Source of the DNA: Trichoplax sp. H2
Lineage: Eukaryota > Placozoa > Uniplacotomia > Trichoplacea
Length of the DNA stretch: 64,000 nt
Direction of reading: 5' to 3'
Assembly: GCA_003344405.1 (NCBI GenBank)
Contig: NOWV01000089.1
Span: forward strand, 1-64,000
Shown: in pieces, positions 34,401 through 45,726 of the stretch
How positions within the stretch are numbered: the stretch's first letter is position 1
Layout of the letters: each line of letters starts with the position of its first letter
Made by a program: the position numbers and the translations under genes
The notes under the pieces: generated by a model
What the model was told of the DNA's origin: nothing
Seen by the model: only the letters and a program-made list of their open reading frames with translations
Databases searched by the model: none

Positions 34401-37400
34401 CATTTACCCTATTAATTATTTGTACATGTATTTATATTATATTTTTAAAATTACTTCTTCAGGAAAATTGTCAATATCAGCCATCCACTAATCTTAAGAA
34501 GTACCTGAATATTATCTTAGCTTTGACAAATCATCCTTGTCAAACTGTCTCAGCAATTGCCCAACCTTTATGGATATCATTTATGAGCTCTGAACATATA
34601 AGAAAGAATGATGTACTTCGTGAGATTATTCCTGGCGTTTTATCCAATATACATTGCCGACTTATAAAAGTAATTCATTTCAATCGATTCTGAACTGTAT
34701 CATCCTCTTAGCCTACTCAATAGCTATTGTTAACTTTAGGTGAATGATTTAAACTCTGCACAAATTCCTGGAATTGAATACTTGCGTATGGAATTCTCAT
34801 GCAACCGAGATTACTATTCTTTTATGTCTCGTACGTCTTTATGATGTTCTATTCTCTTAATTGATATTAACTTCCAACTGGAAATCTAAAAGACTTTGTT
34901 ACATTCTTATTCTTAGAGTATAAATCATCTGAAATTACGATCATCAAACTGGCCACTAAGCTACTTCCAGAGGCTGCGTTCAAGAAAGGAATAGAATGGC
35001 TAGATAGCATTATTTATCAGTCAAATGAAGATGATGGTACTTTGGTGATCGTAGTTTCACAAAGCTCGATTTTATTACTAATCATAGCAATTTAAATTTT
35101 AGGAAGCCATTCTTACACCGTCGACTCTACGCTATATATTCAGTGGGAAGCTGTCGCATGCTATTTAGAAAAGATGATAGGGATTCTTTTTGTCGCGGAT
35201 AGCAGTACGAAGGTAAATTAGCTTCAAGTTTACGTGAAAGAAGTTATCAAGAAGTAGTTTTTAATCTAAAAAATTTTTCATTTTATTTAGCCTTCAATAG
35301 CTATGTGTAACGAAATGATTTCGGTATTGCTAAGGTGTAAAATAAAGGTAACGTATTCTGAAGCTTTGACAGTTAACTTGATGCATACTCGATTTCATTA
35401 ATTACGTCATACGTTCTGCAATCAACAGGATCCAGTACTGCTAACTGCCCAGCTTTCTTGTCTTAATGCCTTCTTTCCGTGCCTAGTTTTCTCTCAAAGT
35501 ACTCTAGGTGGAATGTTGCAATTGGTACTTATTAGTTCATAGTTACGATTGTTTTGACATATTCTAAATCACATCGTTTCGAGATGTTACAAAATTGCAA
35601 TACTACAGTACAGTATACCATGCCATATTGCATATACGTATATATATATAAGAATATATCAGATTTTACCTTCAAAAGAAATAATTTCTAACTTATGTTC
35701 GTATTTTTTGCTAATGTCAAGATATTTGACGTTGCTAGCAGATCCTTTGAAGCCCAAGAAGTTAGTAATACACGATCTTAAAAAATTAGAATTAATCTTA
35801 AAATGAATTATTACTGACTAAGCGTTCTATAACATTTAATAAATTAAGAAACAAGCGGCTAGAAATGAAAATTGGGTTGCTGTTCGCAGAAAAGCTACGG
35901 GACTTCTAGTAAAATTATCGAAACAATATCCTCAATTCTTATTGGTCAGTAAATGGCTGACGTTTTAATAGAAATAACTAATACTATGCATGTAGTTATT
36001 TCATTTATCAAATTACAATTATATTAATTACTTATTATTTTCGAGTAGCCGTTATATGATGATTTAGTAACCGCAATTAAACCCTTACTAAATCGGGAGC
36101 TGTCAATACTACGAGTTACTGACTATTGTAATTTGATCGAATCATTATTATTACTGAGGTTAGAATCTATTACAAAGATTTCAAATTATTATTTAGGAGT
36201 GTGGGTAATTATAGGCCTAATTAAGTAAATTTCTTGCAAATATCTCTTTATTCTAGTAATATTTTTTACAATTTCGACCGCCACTGTTTCCTAATCCACG
36301 ATTTACTAACTTCTGTTCGAACTGTTTGGTTGTCTACTGAAATTAGAACGTAAGTATTGGAATAAAGTCTCTTGTTCTAGATTAAAATCTCTTTTATATG
36401 AAGATATTATTCCGCAATCTTAGCAAAAAGATCCTTTATCAATCAGGTATAAATTCACAGCTAAAAACTTTATTTTAAACTTTACTCTATATTAGTGGTT
36501 TTTCAACGCCGAGTGCTTTTTTGAATTACATTGGCTTCGATTCACCAGATACAACTCGTACGTAACTTATTTTTAAATTCTGAGAAGTCAAGCTATGAAG
36601 TTACTTACCTTTAGCGATATTGTTGCACTTTACGTAGAGTATGTTATAAAATATTAATGTATAGCGTATGCGGCTGTTATGATAAAGATCTTATAATATT
36701 CGTCGTATTGTAGACGTTCAAACAGAGTGTTTAAAAAATCGTTTGAAGGTGAGGTTTTGTATACAGCATAAGATTTAACGATTGTAGCCTTGCGGATATT
36801 GATACTAGCAATTTAAGAATACCCTATCAATAAATTACATATGTCACCGAAATATTTCAAAATGTTACTGTATTTTTTCTAAATTATTGATTGCGTTGCC
36901 AACGATGTTTTAAATATTTTTGTTATCAATAGATTAATTATTGTTTGAGTATCATTTTAACAACTTTGAAAGCCGTTGAGATACCATCTCCAATGACTGT
37001 GAGTAACTACTTCGGTATATTCGTACTATCTGATCGGAAAATCTTGAAATGATATCTTTCATTAAAAAATAGTCTGAAGCTGCTACTCAATACATTCATG
37101 GCAATTTTGAAGATGGTTCACCAAGATACCGTTTACCGCATGCGGAATCGATTTATCCGCTTCTGGATAACATTATGGTTTTGACAAGGTTATTATTAAA
37201 AATATGCTTATACATTTATTGACCGTGTATTAAAGACGATATATTGCCTTTAACTTATTATTATCTAGGTTGTTAAATTCATTATACGATGATAACGTAC
37301 AAAAGAAATCCCAGTCCTTCAATTTATCCTATATCGATCTTCGGCTTTGTGAAAAAATTCAGTTATTAGGTTAATTTATTTCACAAACTTTCATCTTATT

Positions 37401-39981
37401 TGATTTCTTATTCCTAAAAGGTTAAGATTCAGTAATGCGCTCTAAATTATCTGCAGGTATCCATTCTCCACCGCTAGACAACGAAGAGTTGCTCCCGATT
37501 GATCCAAAATTAATCAATTCCAAAAGTGCAGCGCAAAATTTTTTTTTTCGAATATATGAAAATTGGTAAGAATGAAATTGCGAGAAATGTAAACTTAGCC
37601 TTGATCTTAATTTTCTGCGTCTTAAAATACAGCTATATCTTGAAATGTAAAGTATTCTAAAACGAGTATTCTCACTGTATCACGATATTCTTTTTTAAAA
37701 TGTCAGCTATAACATCCTGGGTTGCCTAGGTAAGAGTTTACCGGACAGTTTTTATGAGAGACTTTCAGGAATAATTGAAGATTTTACCGAAGCAACCTTT
37801 CCGTTTGGAGAAGTGATTCCTTTATTTCGATTACAAACTATTTTTCATATCCTTATTAGATTCTAATTCTTGATCTTAAAAAATTAGTTTTAAAAAAATG
37901 ACGTTGCAATGGTTAGTTTTTCTAAGCTATTTTACGTAGCTTTTTGAAACCATTTATTCAAGCTTGCAATCAACGCTATTATCAACCAGTTCTGATACCA
38001 TTTCTACGAATAACAATAACGAAGGCATACCAGGTTCCACTTTCGTCTAGTTAATTAATTATTTTAACTTTATTATAAATATTGTCGGTCTTTCATTCCT
38101 TCCTTGTAAATAGAATTAATCTTTAAAATTTTTACCTGTTATACCCTACAACTGCTATTCTAAATGAAAATTTATAGCGTAGAATACAGTGTACGAAATT
38201 CGTAATACGATTTTGTGTCATGTTGATTGACGGTAAACAAAATTACTGGGCTCACTTGTAATAATTCATCATATAACGCTCTTTATGTTTTTAGCGTTTA
38301 TCAAAAGAATGGGAACGACATATAGGCTGCCAATATGAGGAGTATGTAATAGTCATTCTTTTGCGTAATTTAATGTAAATTTTCGATATTCAATAACATT
38401 GAGAGTCAGAATTTACATTGTTGTTGCAGTTCAAGATTAATTCCAATCATAACGGTATCTTTACAGTATTATACATGTTAGCGAACAAGAAGATCAAGTT
38501 GAAATTGACAATCCTCTAAATGAAGAGATCCTTAAAAATAATTTACTTCATAGTGCTAGCAAGGAATTTGCAGAATTTTTAGGTAAGCTTATTATTTCTA
38601 TATTTTAAATTGGTTATACGCTAATAAAATCTGGAATTACCTTTTTCAAACATTTTCAGGAATGTGCTTAACTTGCAACGGAAGCAATTCAACAACTGGT
38701 GAAAGTGAAGGTTGCACATTAATTCATAACTATTTATTTAGTTTAAGTGTTTTAGATGTTTTACAACTACTATAGTCAACTTTGTTGTATCTTCGTGAAA
38801 AGGAAAAGCTGAGCTATCAAAAGATACCAATAATCTTGGGCAACTGGGCTTACTTATGCTGCAAGATAAGGTCTGTTCAGTTTTTTTGAAAAGATGTCAT
38901 ACAAGAATATCAAAGTACTGTGCTATCGCTGCCCTAGTGTGCTGTTATTACTGCATCTATCTACTGAACGTATTCATTATTCCGAGTGTAGTATTTACGA
39001 ATTACTGTTTTCCTTTTGTACTGCATTAGGATATGTATTTTTTAATCACTGCAAGCCTTTTTAGTAGTTTACGATGGAAGAGTGCAGCATACTGTAATAG
39101 GGCTTTGGACAGATGCAATCTCGTACTTGAATCGGTATGATAGCTGTTGCATTCGATTAATTATCTAACTTTAACAAGTAATTTGAGGTGGTATTATTTA
39201 TCGCTGATTAGGTATTGGTATCGCAATTCAGTAACGAAGGCCTAGTACAGAGCGTTTTTTCGATGTTGTTAATGGTATCGTAAATACAGCAAAGTAATAA
39301 AGTAACATTGAGAAATGTAAATTTATTATATCGTCATATTTCTTTGCAGGGATTACAAATTCATGGGTCTAATAATAACGCGAGGCAATCGCTTATCCAC
39401 TTGAGCGCTAGATTATACGAACTAGGGGTATTTTTGATATCTTTCGTTTCATTTTTATGTTATAAAATTACGATATAATAATATTACAAACAGCTGTGGT
39501 TAATGTTTTCATTTACAACTATTCTAGAGAAATAGGTATCCATCATTGAAAAATTTACTTTTAAAGATACCTGGAAACTCCGTAGAGAGTATTGAGGTTG
39601 GAATTCTTCGATTAGTATTAGATAGTTAATATTAATCAATTAAAAACATAAATTTTATTTTAGCATTTTGATACGATATTGCCAACTATATCGGAAAGAA
39701 AGAAGAAGGATAAAATCTTCAAGGAACTGGTTAATAATGTTATCGGGGTATGCTACGTATATGTCGATATTCTGACTTTGATATTTCTTTCATGTATGGT
39801 GTAGTTTAACTATTCATCATTGGTTGAATTTTAGAAAGATATCAGCGATCTATTTAAGCGAGAATTTATTTCGACTGAATACATGCTACCACCACAGCAA
39901 CGAAAGACTAAAAAAGTGGATAGTGGCGACGTCTTGGATTCAGATAGTTCTAATAATATTTTACTCAGCCTATTTTCTTAG
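31422..39981 (+). CDS. XPO5: Exportin-5 (XPO5)
   Basis: RanGTP-dependent nuclear export receptor for pre-miRNA, structured RNAs, tRNA and some ribonucleoproteins. About 36 exons, 1193 residues (human 1204), HEAT repeats throughout. Landmarks: RHFGLQLLTHCVRFRWQNK, LMKREWPQHWPDLMNRL, AVRRKATGLLVKLSKQYPQF, SLRWKSAAYCNRALDRC. Exons: 31422-31538, 32158-32279, 32968-33040, 33162-33299, 33524-33703, 33809-34006, 34076-34149, 34260-34365, 34463-34669, 34740-34830, 34917-35036, 35103-35212, 35291-35347, 35429-35524, 35722-35760, 35849-35944, 36049-36158, 36257-36349, 36496-36557, 36713-36747, 36933-36998, 37073-37188, 37269-37369, 37457-37565, 37707-37846, 37936-38033, 38295-38341, 38467-38582, 38660-38710, 38803-38870, 39030-39134, 39212-39274, 39350-39427, 39528-39596, 39664-39747, 39835-39981. 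Exon 5 may instead end at 33691. Exons 25/26 join only through an AT-AC intron. Met at 31422 is used; one in-frame Met lies six codons upstream. Confidence 0.95.
31647..31879. mobile_element. Possible small inverted-repeat element in XPO5 intron 1
   Basis: The exact 14-bp arms tacatgtatgaatt (31647-31660) and its reverse complement (31866-31879) bound 233 bp of distinctly more GC-rich DNA than the surrounding intron. The interior has CpG-containing palindromes such as acgtgcacgt and paired gctacgta blocks. The size and inverted ends resemble a non-autonomous DNA element, but I cannot see a clear target-site duplication. It could also be a structured intronic RNA. Confidence 0.4.
37847..37935 (+). 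other. U12-type AT-AC intron in XPO5
   Basis: The intron begins ATATCCTTAT, an exact match to the U12 5' splice consensus ATATCCTT, and ends TTTTAC, with a branch-like TTTTTCTAAG about 10-11 nt before the end. Removing these 89 nt joins TTACAAACTATTTTTC to GTAGCTTTTTG and gives RLQTIFRSFLKPFIQAC, matching human RLRPMLRVFVKPL. No GT-AG pair in the interval gives a readable frame. Confidence 0.85.
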
Positions 39982-41305
39982 ACCGTACGCGTATAGACGA
40001 AGTCATAAATTTCCAACATATAATTGCAACAGTAATTAATAAGCTACAAAGACAAGCTCGAACGTTATATTGCCGTTGCAAGACATAATCTATAGATTTT
40101 ATTTACAAATAATTATAATAATATTAATTCTTAACCGAAGCCTACTTTGTTAAATACAATATTGAAGCCATACCATCTGCATAAAATTATTAAATTTATC
40201 CAAGGACCCAAAGTGGCATATAACAGAGACATCAAAATTATTTTCCAAATAAATAAATTTTATATGACTGATCAGTACCTTTTATCTATTTCTGTCTATA
40301 ACAATATTTCGCTACTTACAGCACATAATTATAACAATAGGTAGAATTTAAGTAATACTGTAATAAAATAGTTAAAATTCGTAAGTGTTTCTGCAATAAA
40401 ATTACATTCGAACAATCTTAGGTCAAAGCTGATATAAATATATATATATATATACTGTATATTGATTCCGTTCACATTCGATTCGTATTTGACTCCATAA
40501 TCAAGATCATGATAATTGATAATTATAAACGTCCATACTGCAAGTATCATACATAATGCATGAGTGGAAATCGAAAAAATTTTTCTTAATCTTCAGTATT
40601 GCGTTCATTGCTCAACAGTAACACTCTATCCAGATCCACATTGTTACCTCTCTAAAAATTTATAAATGATATCGTTAGCAGATTTCGAGTACAATTGCCG
40701 ATGTAAGGTGATAGATTGCTATTAATGAATAGATACTTTCATCAATAGGCATACGCGTATGTATTTAGAATATGGCTACGTTATTACTGTATATCTTCAT
40801 TAAACGTAAGAATTAATTAGTTTTGCAAACGGTATTACTAATTTCCAAAAATATCGTGATCTCATGCGTGGTATTATCTTTCAGTAATACCATTTAACTG
40901 CTTATTATGAAGTCCATGCCGAACAGTCTCAACAGCTCTGGATTGACAAGCGGTATGAAGAGTATTTCTCGAACTTATCTAGAGAGTTAGTTATACAGTA
41001 CGGTATATAGGAACTACCATAAATGCAGCACGAAAAAGAAATGGATATTAAGATAAATAATCATCCATGCTGCTTTTCAATTTTATCAAAAGGAAATGCA
41101 GCGTATGGTACGTTCAGTACGAAATGATATAACATTTTGCAATGCAACATCTTTGTCTGACCACTTGTTAACCAAAGTAAGTACAGTATGTGGTATAAGA
41201 AACAACTAGTACGTCGCTACAGTAATTGTAATATGTAGTTTAGTGAAATTTACATAATTAAATCAATAATAAAAATTCGGTAGCAGCTTTGTGGTGATCA
41301 TTCAA
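39982..41305. other. Convergent spacer between XPO5 and the mucin-like gene
   Basis: AT-rich 1.3 kb with a TA dinucleotide run at 40437-40455 (atatatatatatatata). No exon or RNA recognised. Confidence 0.5.
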
Positions 41306-44300
41306 CTATAAATAACATCCGTACTGTGAGTACTACTATTATATAGCAAAATTTGAAGTGATAAGGCAATGATACTGACCAATCGTGTTGTTCTGCGCCT
41401 TGCGCGTCTGTTACGGCACTTCCAGACGTAAGCAAACATGCCCAATGCTACGACGAGGCAAAATATCCCAAACACACTTGATATGAACATATCATTGAGG
41501 AAATGCTATAAAAATCAATGGATACTTTTTATTAGATCACGTCAGTAATTCAAGAAATGTTGAAGCAAGTAGGTATTTAGCCATTAGTTAATATAATACA
41601 ATATCGATACAGACGAATGAACTCACCTTACCGCTACCTTCTGTACAGCCATGATATTAGTAATAGAGTAGAAATATTAGTGATGAAATAGTAGGGTTAA
41701 AACTTTACGGATTAACATATTGTATTCAAATTATGCATAACAATGCTGTTGATACAGAATTCATAATTTAAATTTGCACTAACCTAATGTAGATGTCGAG
41801 TTATCGTATGGGTTTCTAGTTCCTTCAATTGTCGGTCTACTTGCAGTGGTTGATTTACTCTTACTGGTAGGTATACTTTTAGTTGTTGTTTTAATATTAG
41901 TCGTTGATTTACTCTCAGTTGTCGGTTTAGTAGCTGATTTAGCCTCAGTTAACGGTTTAGTAGTCGATTTAGTCTCGGTCGTTGGTTGACTTGTTGGTGT
42001 GCTCTTAGTTGTCGGCCTACTGCCGGTTGTTGGTTTACTTGATACAGAAGTTAGTGTAGAAGATGTTGCAGTGGTAGCAAGGTAAGGTCGACTGGTTGCT
42101 GAGCTTTGAGTGACCAAAGTATCAACACTAGTATTGTTAGACTCTGTCAATGTAAAGTTTTGATTGGCAGCCGTAGTAAGGGCAACAGAGCTACTTAATT
42201 CTGTCGAAGAATACTCAACTATACTTGAAGACGAAAGTAGTAAAGCACTTGTTGATATATGAGATAGCAAATCACTAGCTATATCTTGACGTGAGTGAGT
42301 CGACAAAGAAGGCAAGTGTGGAGTCGTTAAAACTTGACTCCAAGTGGAAGTAATCATAGGTTCCTTCAATTTTTCGGATAGAATCGAAGTTTGGCCATCA
42401 TTGTTGGGGTAGATCACTGTTGATAAATGAAAGGATGTAAGCGATGTTTCAGAATTACGCATGGAAGATACAGTAGATGGAAGTGCTGTTGTCGAGTCAG
42501 CCACAACAGAGGTATTTGTGTCAGTAGCTGACAAAATAGTAGCGCTAGCAGTAATTTGTGACGCATAACTAGGTGACGGTGTCCAATCGAGTCCAGTTGT
42601 AAGAACGGATACTGATGCCGGTAGTATCGCTTTAGTACTATATATTTGATGCCTGGAGCTTTGTGAACCTTCTTTACTGACGGTACTTTTCAGTTTATCA
42701 GAATAGGAACTCGTAACTACCATATTATTTCCTATGGTGGCTGTAATTGAAGTAGTCTTCCGCGAAGAATTAAAGCTAATCGCTTCTGATAAGGAATTAG
42801 TTAATTTTAATTTTCCGTTGCTTGTCAAGGAGTCAATTTGAGTTGCACTTGCAACGATCGAAGAGGTTTCGTAGACGCTATAAATAGACGAAGACGAAAA
42901 GCTAGTAATGGCGTCATTTTTAGATTTGTAGACGCTTGTACTGATAGGTGTCGACGTTGCCTTTATGGAAGATTCACCAGGTGTACTCTGAAGATGAAAA
43001 ATGAATCAGTAAATTTTAAGCTGTAGAGTGCGCAATAAACCCGATATTTTACAGTATGAATGAGTAATATATAATCTAACCAGCTGGTCAAGGCTGTCTA
43101 GGAAATGACATGTTAACATGCCGAGGATTACTCAGTTAAGGTTAATTATTAATTAAGGAGAATGGTATAGTAGCGTACTGTTACTACTGTACAATATATC
43201 GTTCAGAGTACCTAAAAGTTCGACAAGCAGCAAAATGTCTTAACATACCACTAGCATTATAAATTGTTGTTATTAGAGTACTGGTTACAGTATTAGATAC
43301 TGTAGTGAAGAGTAGTAATTTATGAAGTACTTTGTAAGCAGTACCGTATTTAATGAACAAATTTAAAAGCTAGCAGTAAAGATGTTTGTAGAATGATAGC
43401 ATTTCAACATAGTACGTCTAATTAATATAGTAGTATACTGATGAGCAGTAAAATATCTGGACTAGAAAGAGAGCATTTCTGTGGTCATGGACAAATTCAT
43501 TCACACGAACGTCAATTTTCTTTTCTAAATACATGGAACATAACATGGACAATGGCTTGTTTAATACAGAAGCAACTGCCACTTTTAATTTACCGTATGA
43601 AAATTACAATAAATTTTGCGTTCCAAAATCAGAAGCGTTGCTATCGTAGAGTACATTCAATTACGACCAGATCATACAAGGTGATACTATGACTTTGTTC
43701 GGTTAATTCCATGTTTATAGTACAATTATAACTTAAATTAATGTATACAGTTTTACTTTTCACCCCCAGTAACTCAGTATTAAGCATCCAACTAGATTAC
43801 CGCAAAGTACTATTGATATTATTATTACTTTATTTGTAAAGGTACTAACACTAAATTTTGATATTCTTCAATGGTATCAATTAAAATAGATTAAGAGTTT
43901 CTTATTCAATAGTGGTGGCCATTTCTCCTCAATCAAGTACAGTATACACGTCCATTTGCATGATTGATTCAAGAAAAAGAACGCGTGCCAAGATTTTCTA
44001 CAGTATCAATACTTGAAAGATTCAAAGATTGAAGAATCTCATTGAAAATTGGATTCGGTGAGATATATGACTGATTGATGGAATTGATGATTGCAACCAT
44101 CCGATATAATTTTCAATGGGATTTGTGGCTACCAACTGCATGATGACGTGTCTTTCTTTGTATGTGAGTGCATTAGCAGTACGGTATGATAGTTGCAATT
44201 TTCCACTTACCGAATGAAAAAGTTGCTTTTCCTTATTTTGAGGACGAGCAGCTACTGTTGATAGTATTACAAGTACACATAAAATCCAATTTATTTTAAA

Positions 44301-44312
44301 GATTGTCGCCAT
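41306..44312 (-). CDS. Mucin-like Ser/Thr-rich type I membrane protein
   Basis: No family recognised. Five in-phase exons in transcription order: 44312-44211, 42987-41784, 41640-41627, 41505-41380, 41323-41306, giving 487 residues. Exon 1 encodes a signal peptide (MATIFKINWILCVLVILSTVAA). Exon 2 is a single 1.2-kb block of Ser/Thr-rich ectodomain, expected to be heavily O-glycosylated. It ends in degenerate repeats such as TTKSTPTSQPTTETKS and TKPTTESKSTT. Exon 3 is a 14-nt microexon (EGSGK). Exon 4 carries one membrane segment, about 23 residues starting MFISSVFGIFCLVVALGMFA, then KCRNRRARRRTTR as a stop-transfer. Exon 5 adds YGCYL. If the last intron is retained, the tail is instead 22 residues ending DVIYS. 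It shares a palindrome-rich spacer with ATP6V1D on the other strand. Confidence 0.7.
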
Positions 44313-44334
44313 TTTCTTTCCTTTGGTGATCAAT

Positions 44335-44980
44335 GATGGCCAGTTGTCTTTTCAGTGATGGCGTAGATGCTTTGCTGAGTGAATTCAGACGTATGATGCA
44401 GTTAAACAGGTGCTGGCTCGAGTCAATCGACTTGCTAATGAAGTGTACTGTACACAATTGACCAGTTACAGTCGTGTCCAGTACATTGTACGGTACACTA
44501 CGCTATAAAAGAACGAGGAAAATACTGTACCATAGTCAGAGACTTTCAGTGTAGTACAGTACTGTACAGTACTAGAGTACAGTACTGTACTACTGTACAG
44601 TGTACAGTACAGTACAGTACAATTTGTCACAGTACAAAATACTGTAATAGCCAGTTGTCTTTTTAGTGATGACGTACTGTACTGTACTTTAGACGCTTGC
44701 TGACTGGATTCAGGCGTAGTGTACAGTATAGTATCATGCAGTTAAACAAGTGCTGGCTCGACTCAAATCGACTTGCTAATAAAGTGTACAGTACATTACT
44801 GTACAATTGACCAGTTACAGTCACGTCTAGTGCAGTACAGTACATTGTACGGTACACTACTGTAATAAAGAACGAGGAAAATACCGTACCACAGCCAGAG
44901 ACTTCAGTAGACGATGACGTTTCTAGAGTACTGTACTACTGTACAGTACAGTACAATTTGCCACAGTACAAAATACTGTA
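44335..44980. repeat. ~311-bp tandem duplication with expanding GTAC runs
   Basis: Copy 1 runs about 44335-44646 and copy 2 about 44647-44980. They share ccagttgtctttt, gatgcagttaaaca, gtgctggctcga, ttgaccagttacagtc and aagaacgaggaaaata. Copy 2 has extra GTACT/AGTAC units inserted at places where copy 1 has plain sequence (for example gtactgtactgtac after gatgac), so the palindromic units grow inside an otherwise stable duplication. Copy 1 contains a TATA-like ctataaaag at 44502. Confidence 0.85.
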
Positions 44981-45590
44981 GCTGTCCATGTCCATACTGT
45001 ACTGTACTGTACTGTACACTGTACAGTACAGACCGTAGACACTAGTCAGCCAATTTTTCAACTCTGGTACACGACAGGACAGCAAATGACAAAAGATTAC
45101 TAAAAAAACAAGGACTTGAGCAATCAATCACTGCAGTGATGGCGCTTATTGAACTGTCAACCCTCAACTCTAAATAGCAGTTGTTAACCAAATGGCTTCG
45201 CAATCGAATTGTATAAGAAGAATAAAGAAGAACAGAACAATATCGTTTATAGTTTATCGCCAGAATGAAATCTATAATTATTTTTCTAGTGTTGCACATC
45301 GTGTGTAGGTTTTACGGTTTACTTTTACTCTACTTTAAGTGTATGCGTATCTGCGGCCTGAAGGTGTACAGTACTTACTGGAACTTCACTGGTGGTCGCA
45401 AAATCTTTTGCTGTACTGTACATTATTAAACAGTACAGTACAGTACCCAAAATCAGCAGAGGCCTAATACTCTACCGTACAGTGTACTGTACGTTTCTAC
45501 AGAACGGAATGTACAGTCCACTGTACACGTACAGTACTGTACTGTACAGTATGTACCGTATTGCCCTGTACGGTACAGTACAATATTACC
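44567..45590. repeat. Cluster of overlapping TACTGTACAGTA palindromes
   Basis: Dense runs occur at 44567-44625, 44930-44960, 45000-45030 and 45410-45590, built from GTAC cores spaced by one base (AGTACAGTAC / CTGTACTGTAC). Each run can fold on itself on either strand. They lie in the 1.4-kb divergent spacer between the mucin-like gene and ATP6V1D. Confidence 0.85.
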
Positions 45591-45726
45591 ATTGAGTAAT
45601 GTAGATAGAGAATTTGCGCATGTGCATGCAGAGAAGGGAAGAAATCCGTGATCATCAAGTGACACAGCCAGGAGTGGCCGTACAAAGAAGCAGCAGCGAT
45701 CTCGATCATACTCGTACTCTTTCAAG

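Noticed and set aside
37813-37938. GT-AG intron after GGAGAA in XPO5 exon 25
   Set aside because: The only GT donor (GTGATT) forces phase 0, and no downstream AG gives the conserved FLKPF frame; the AT-AC solution keeps the frame and the family sequence.
43441-43692. 83-codon + frame in the mucin-like gene's first intron
   Set aside because: No family signal or splice context; intron 1 of the minus-strand gene explains the region.
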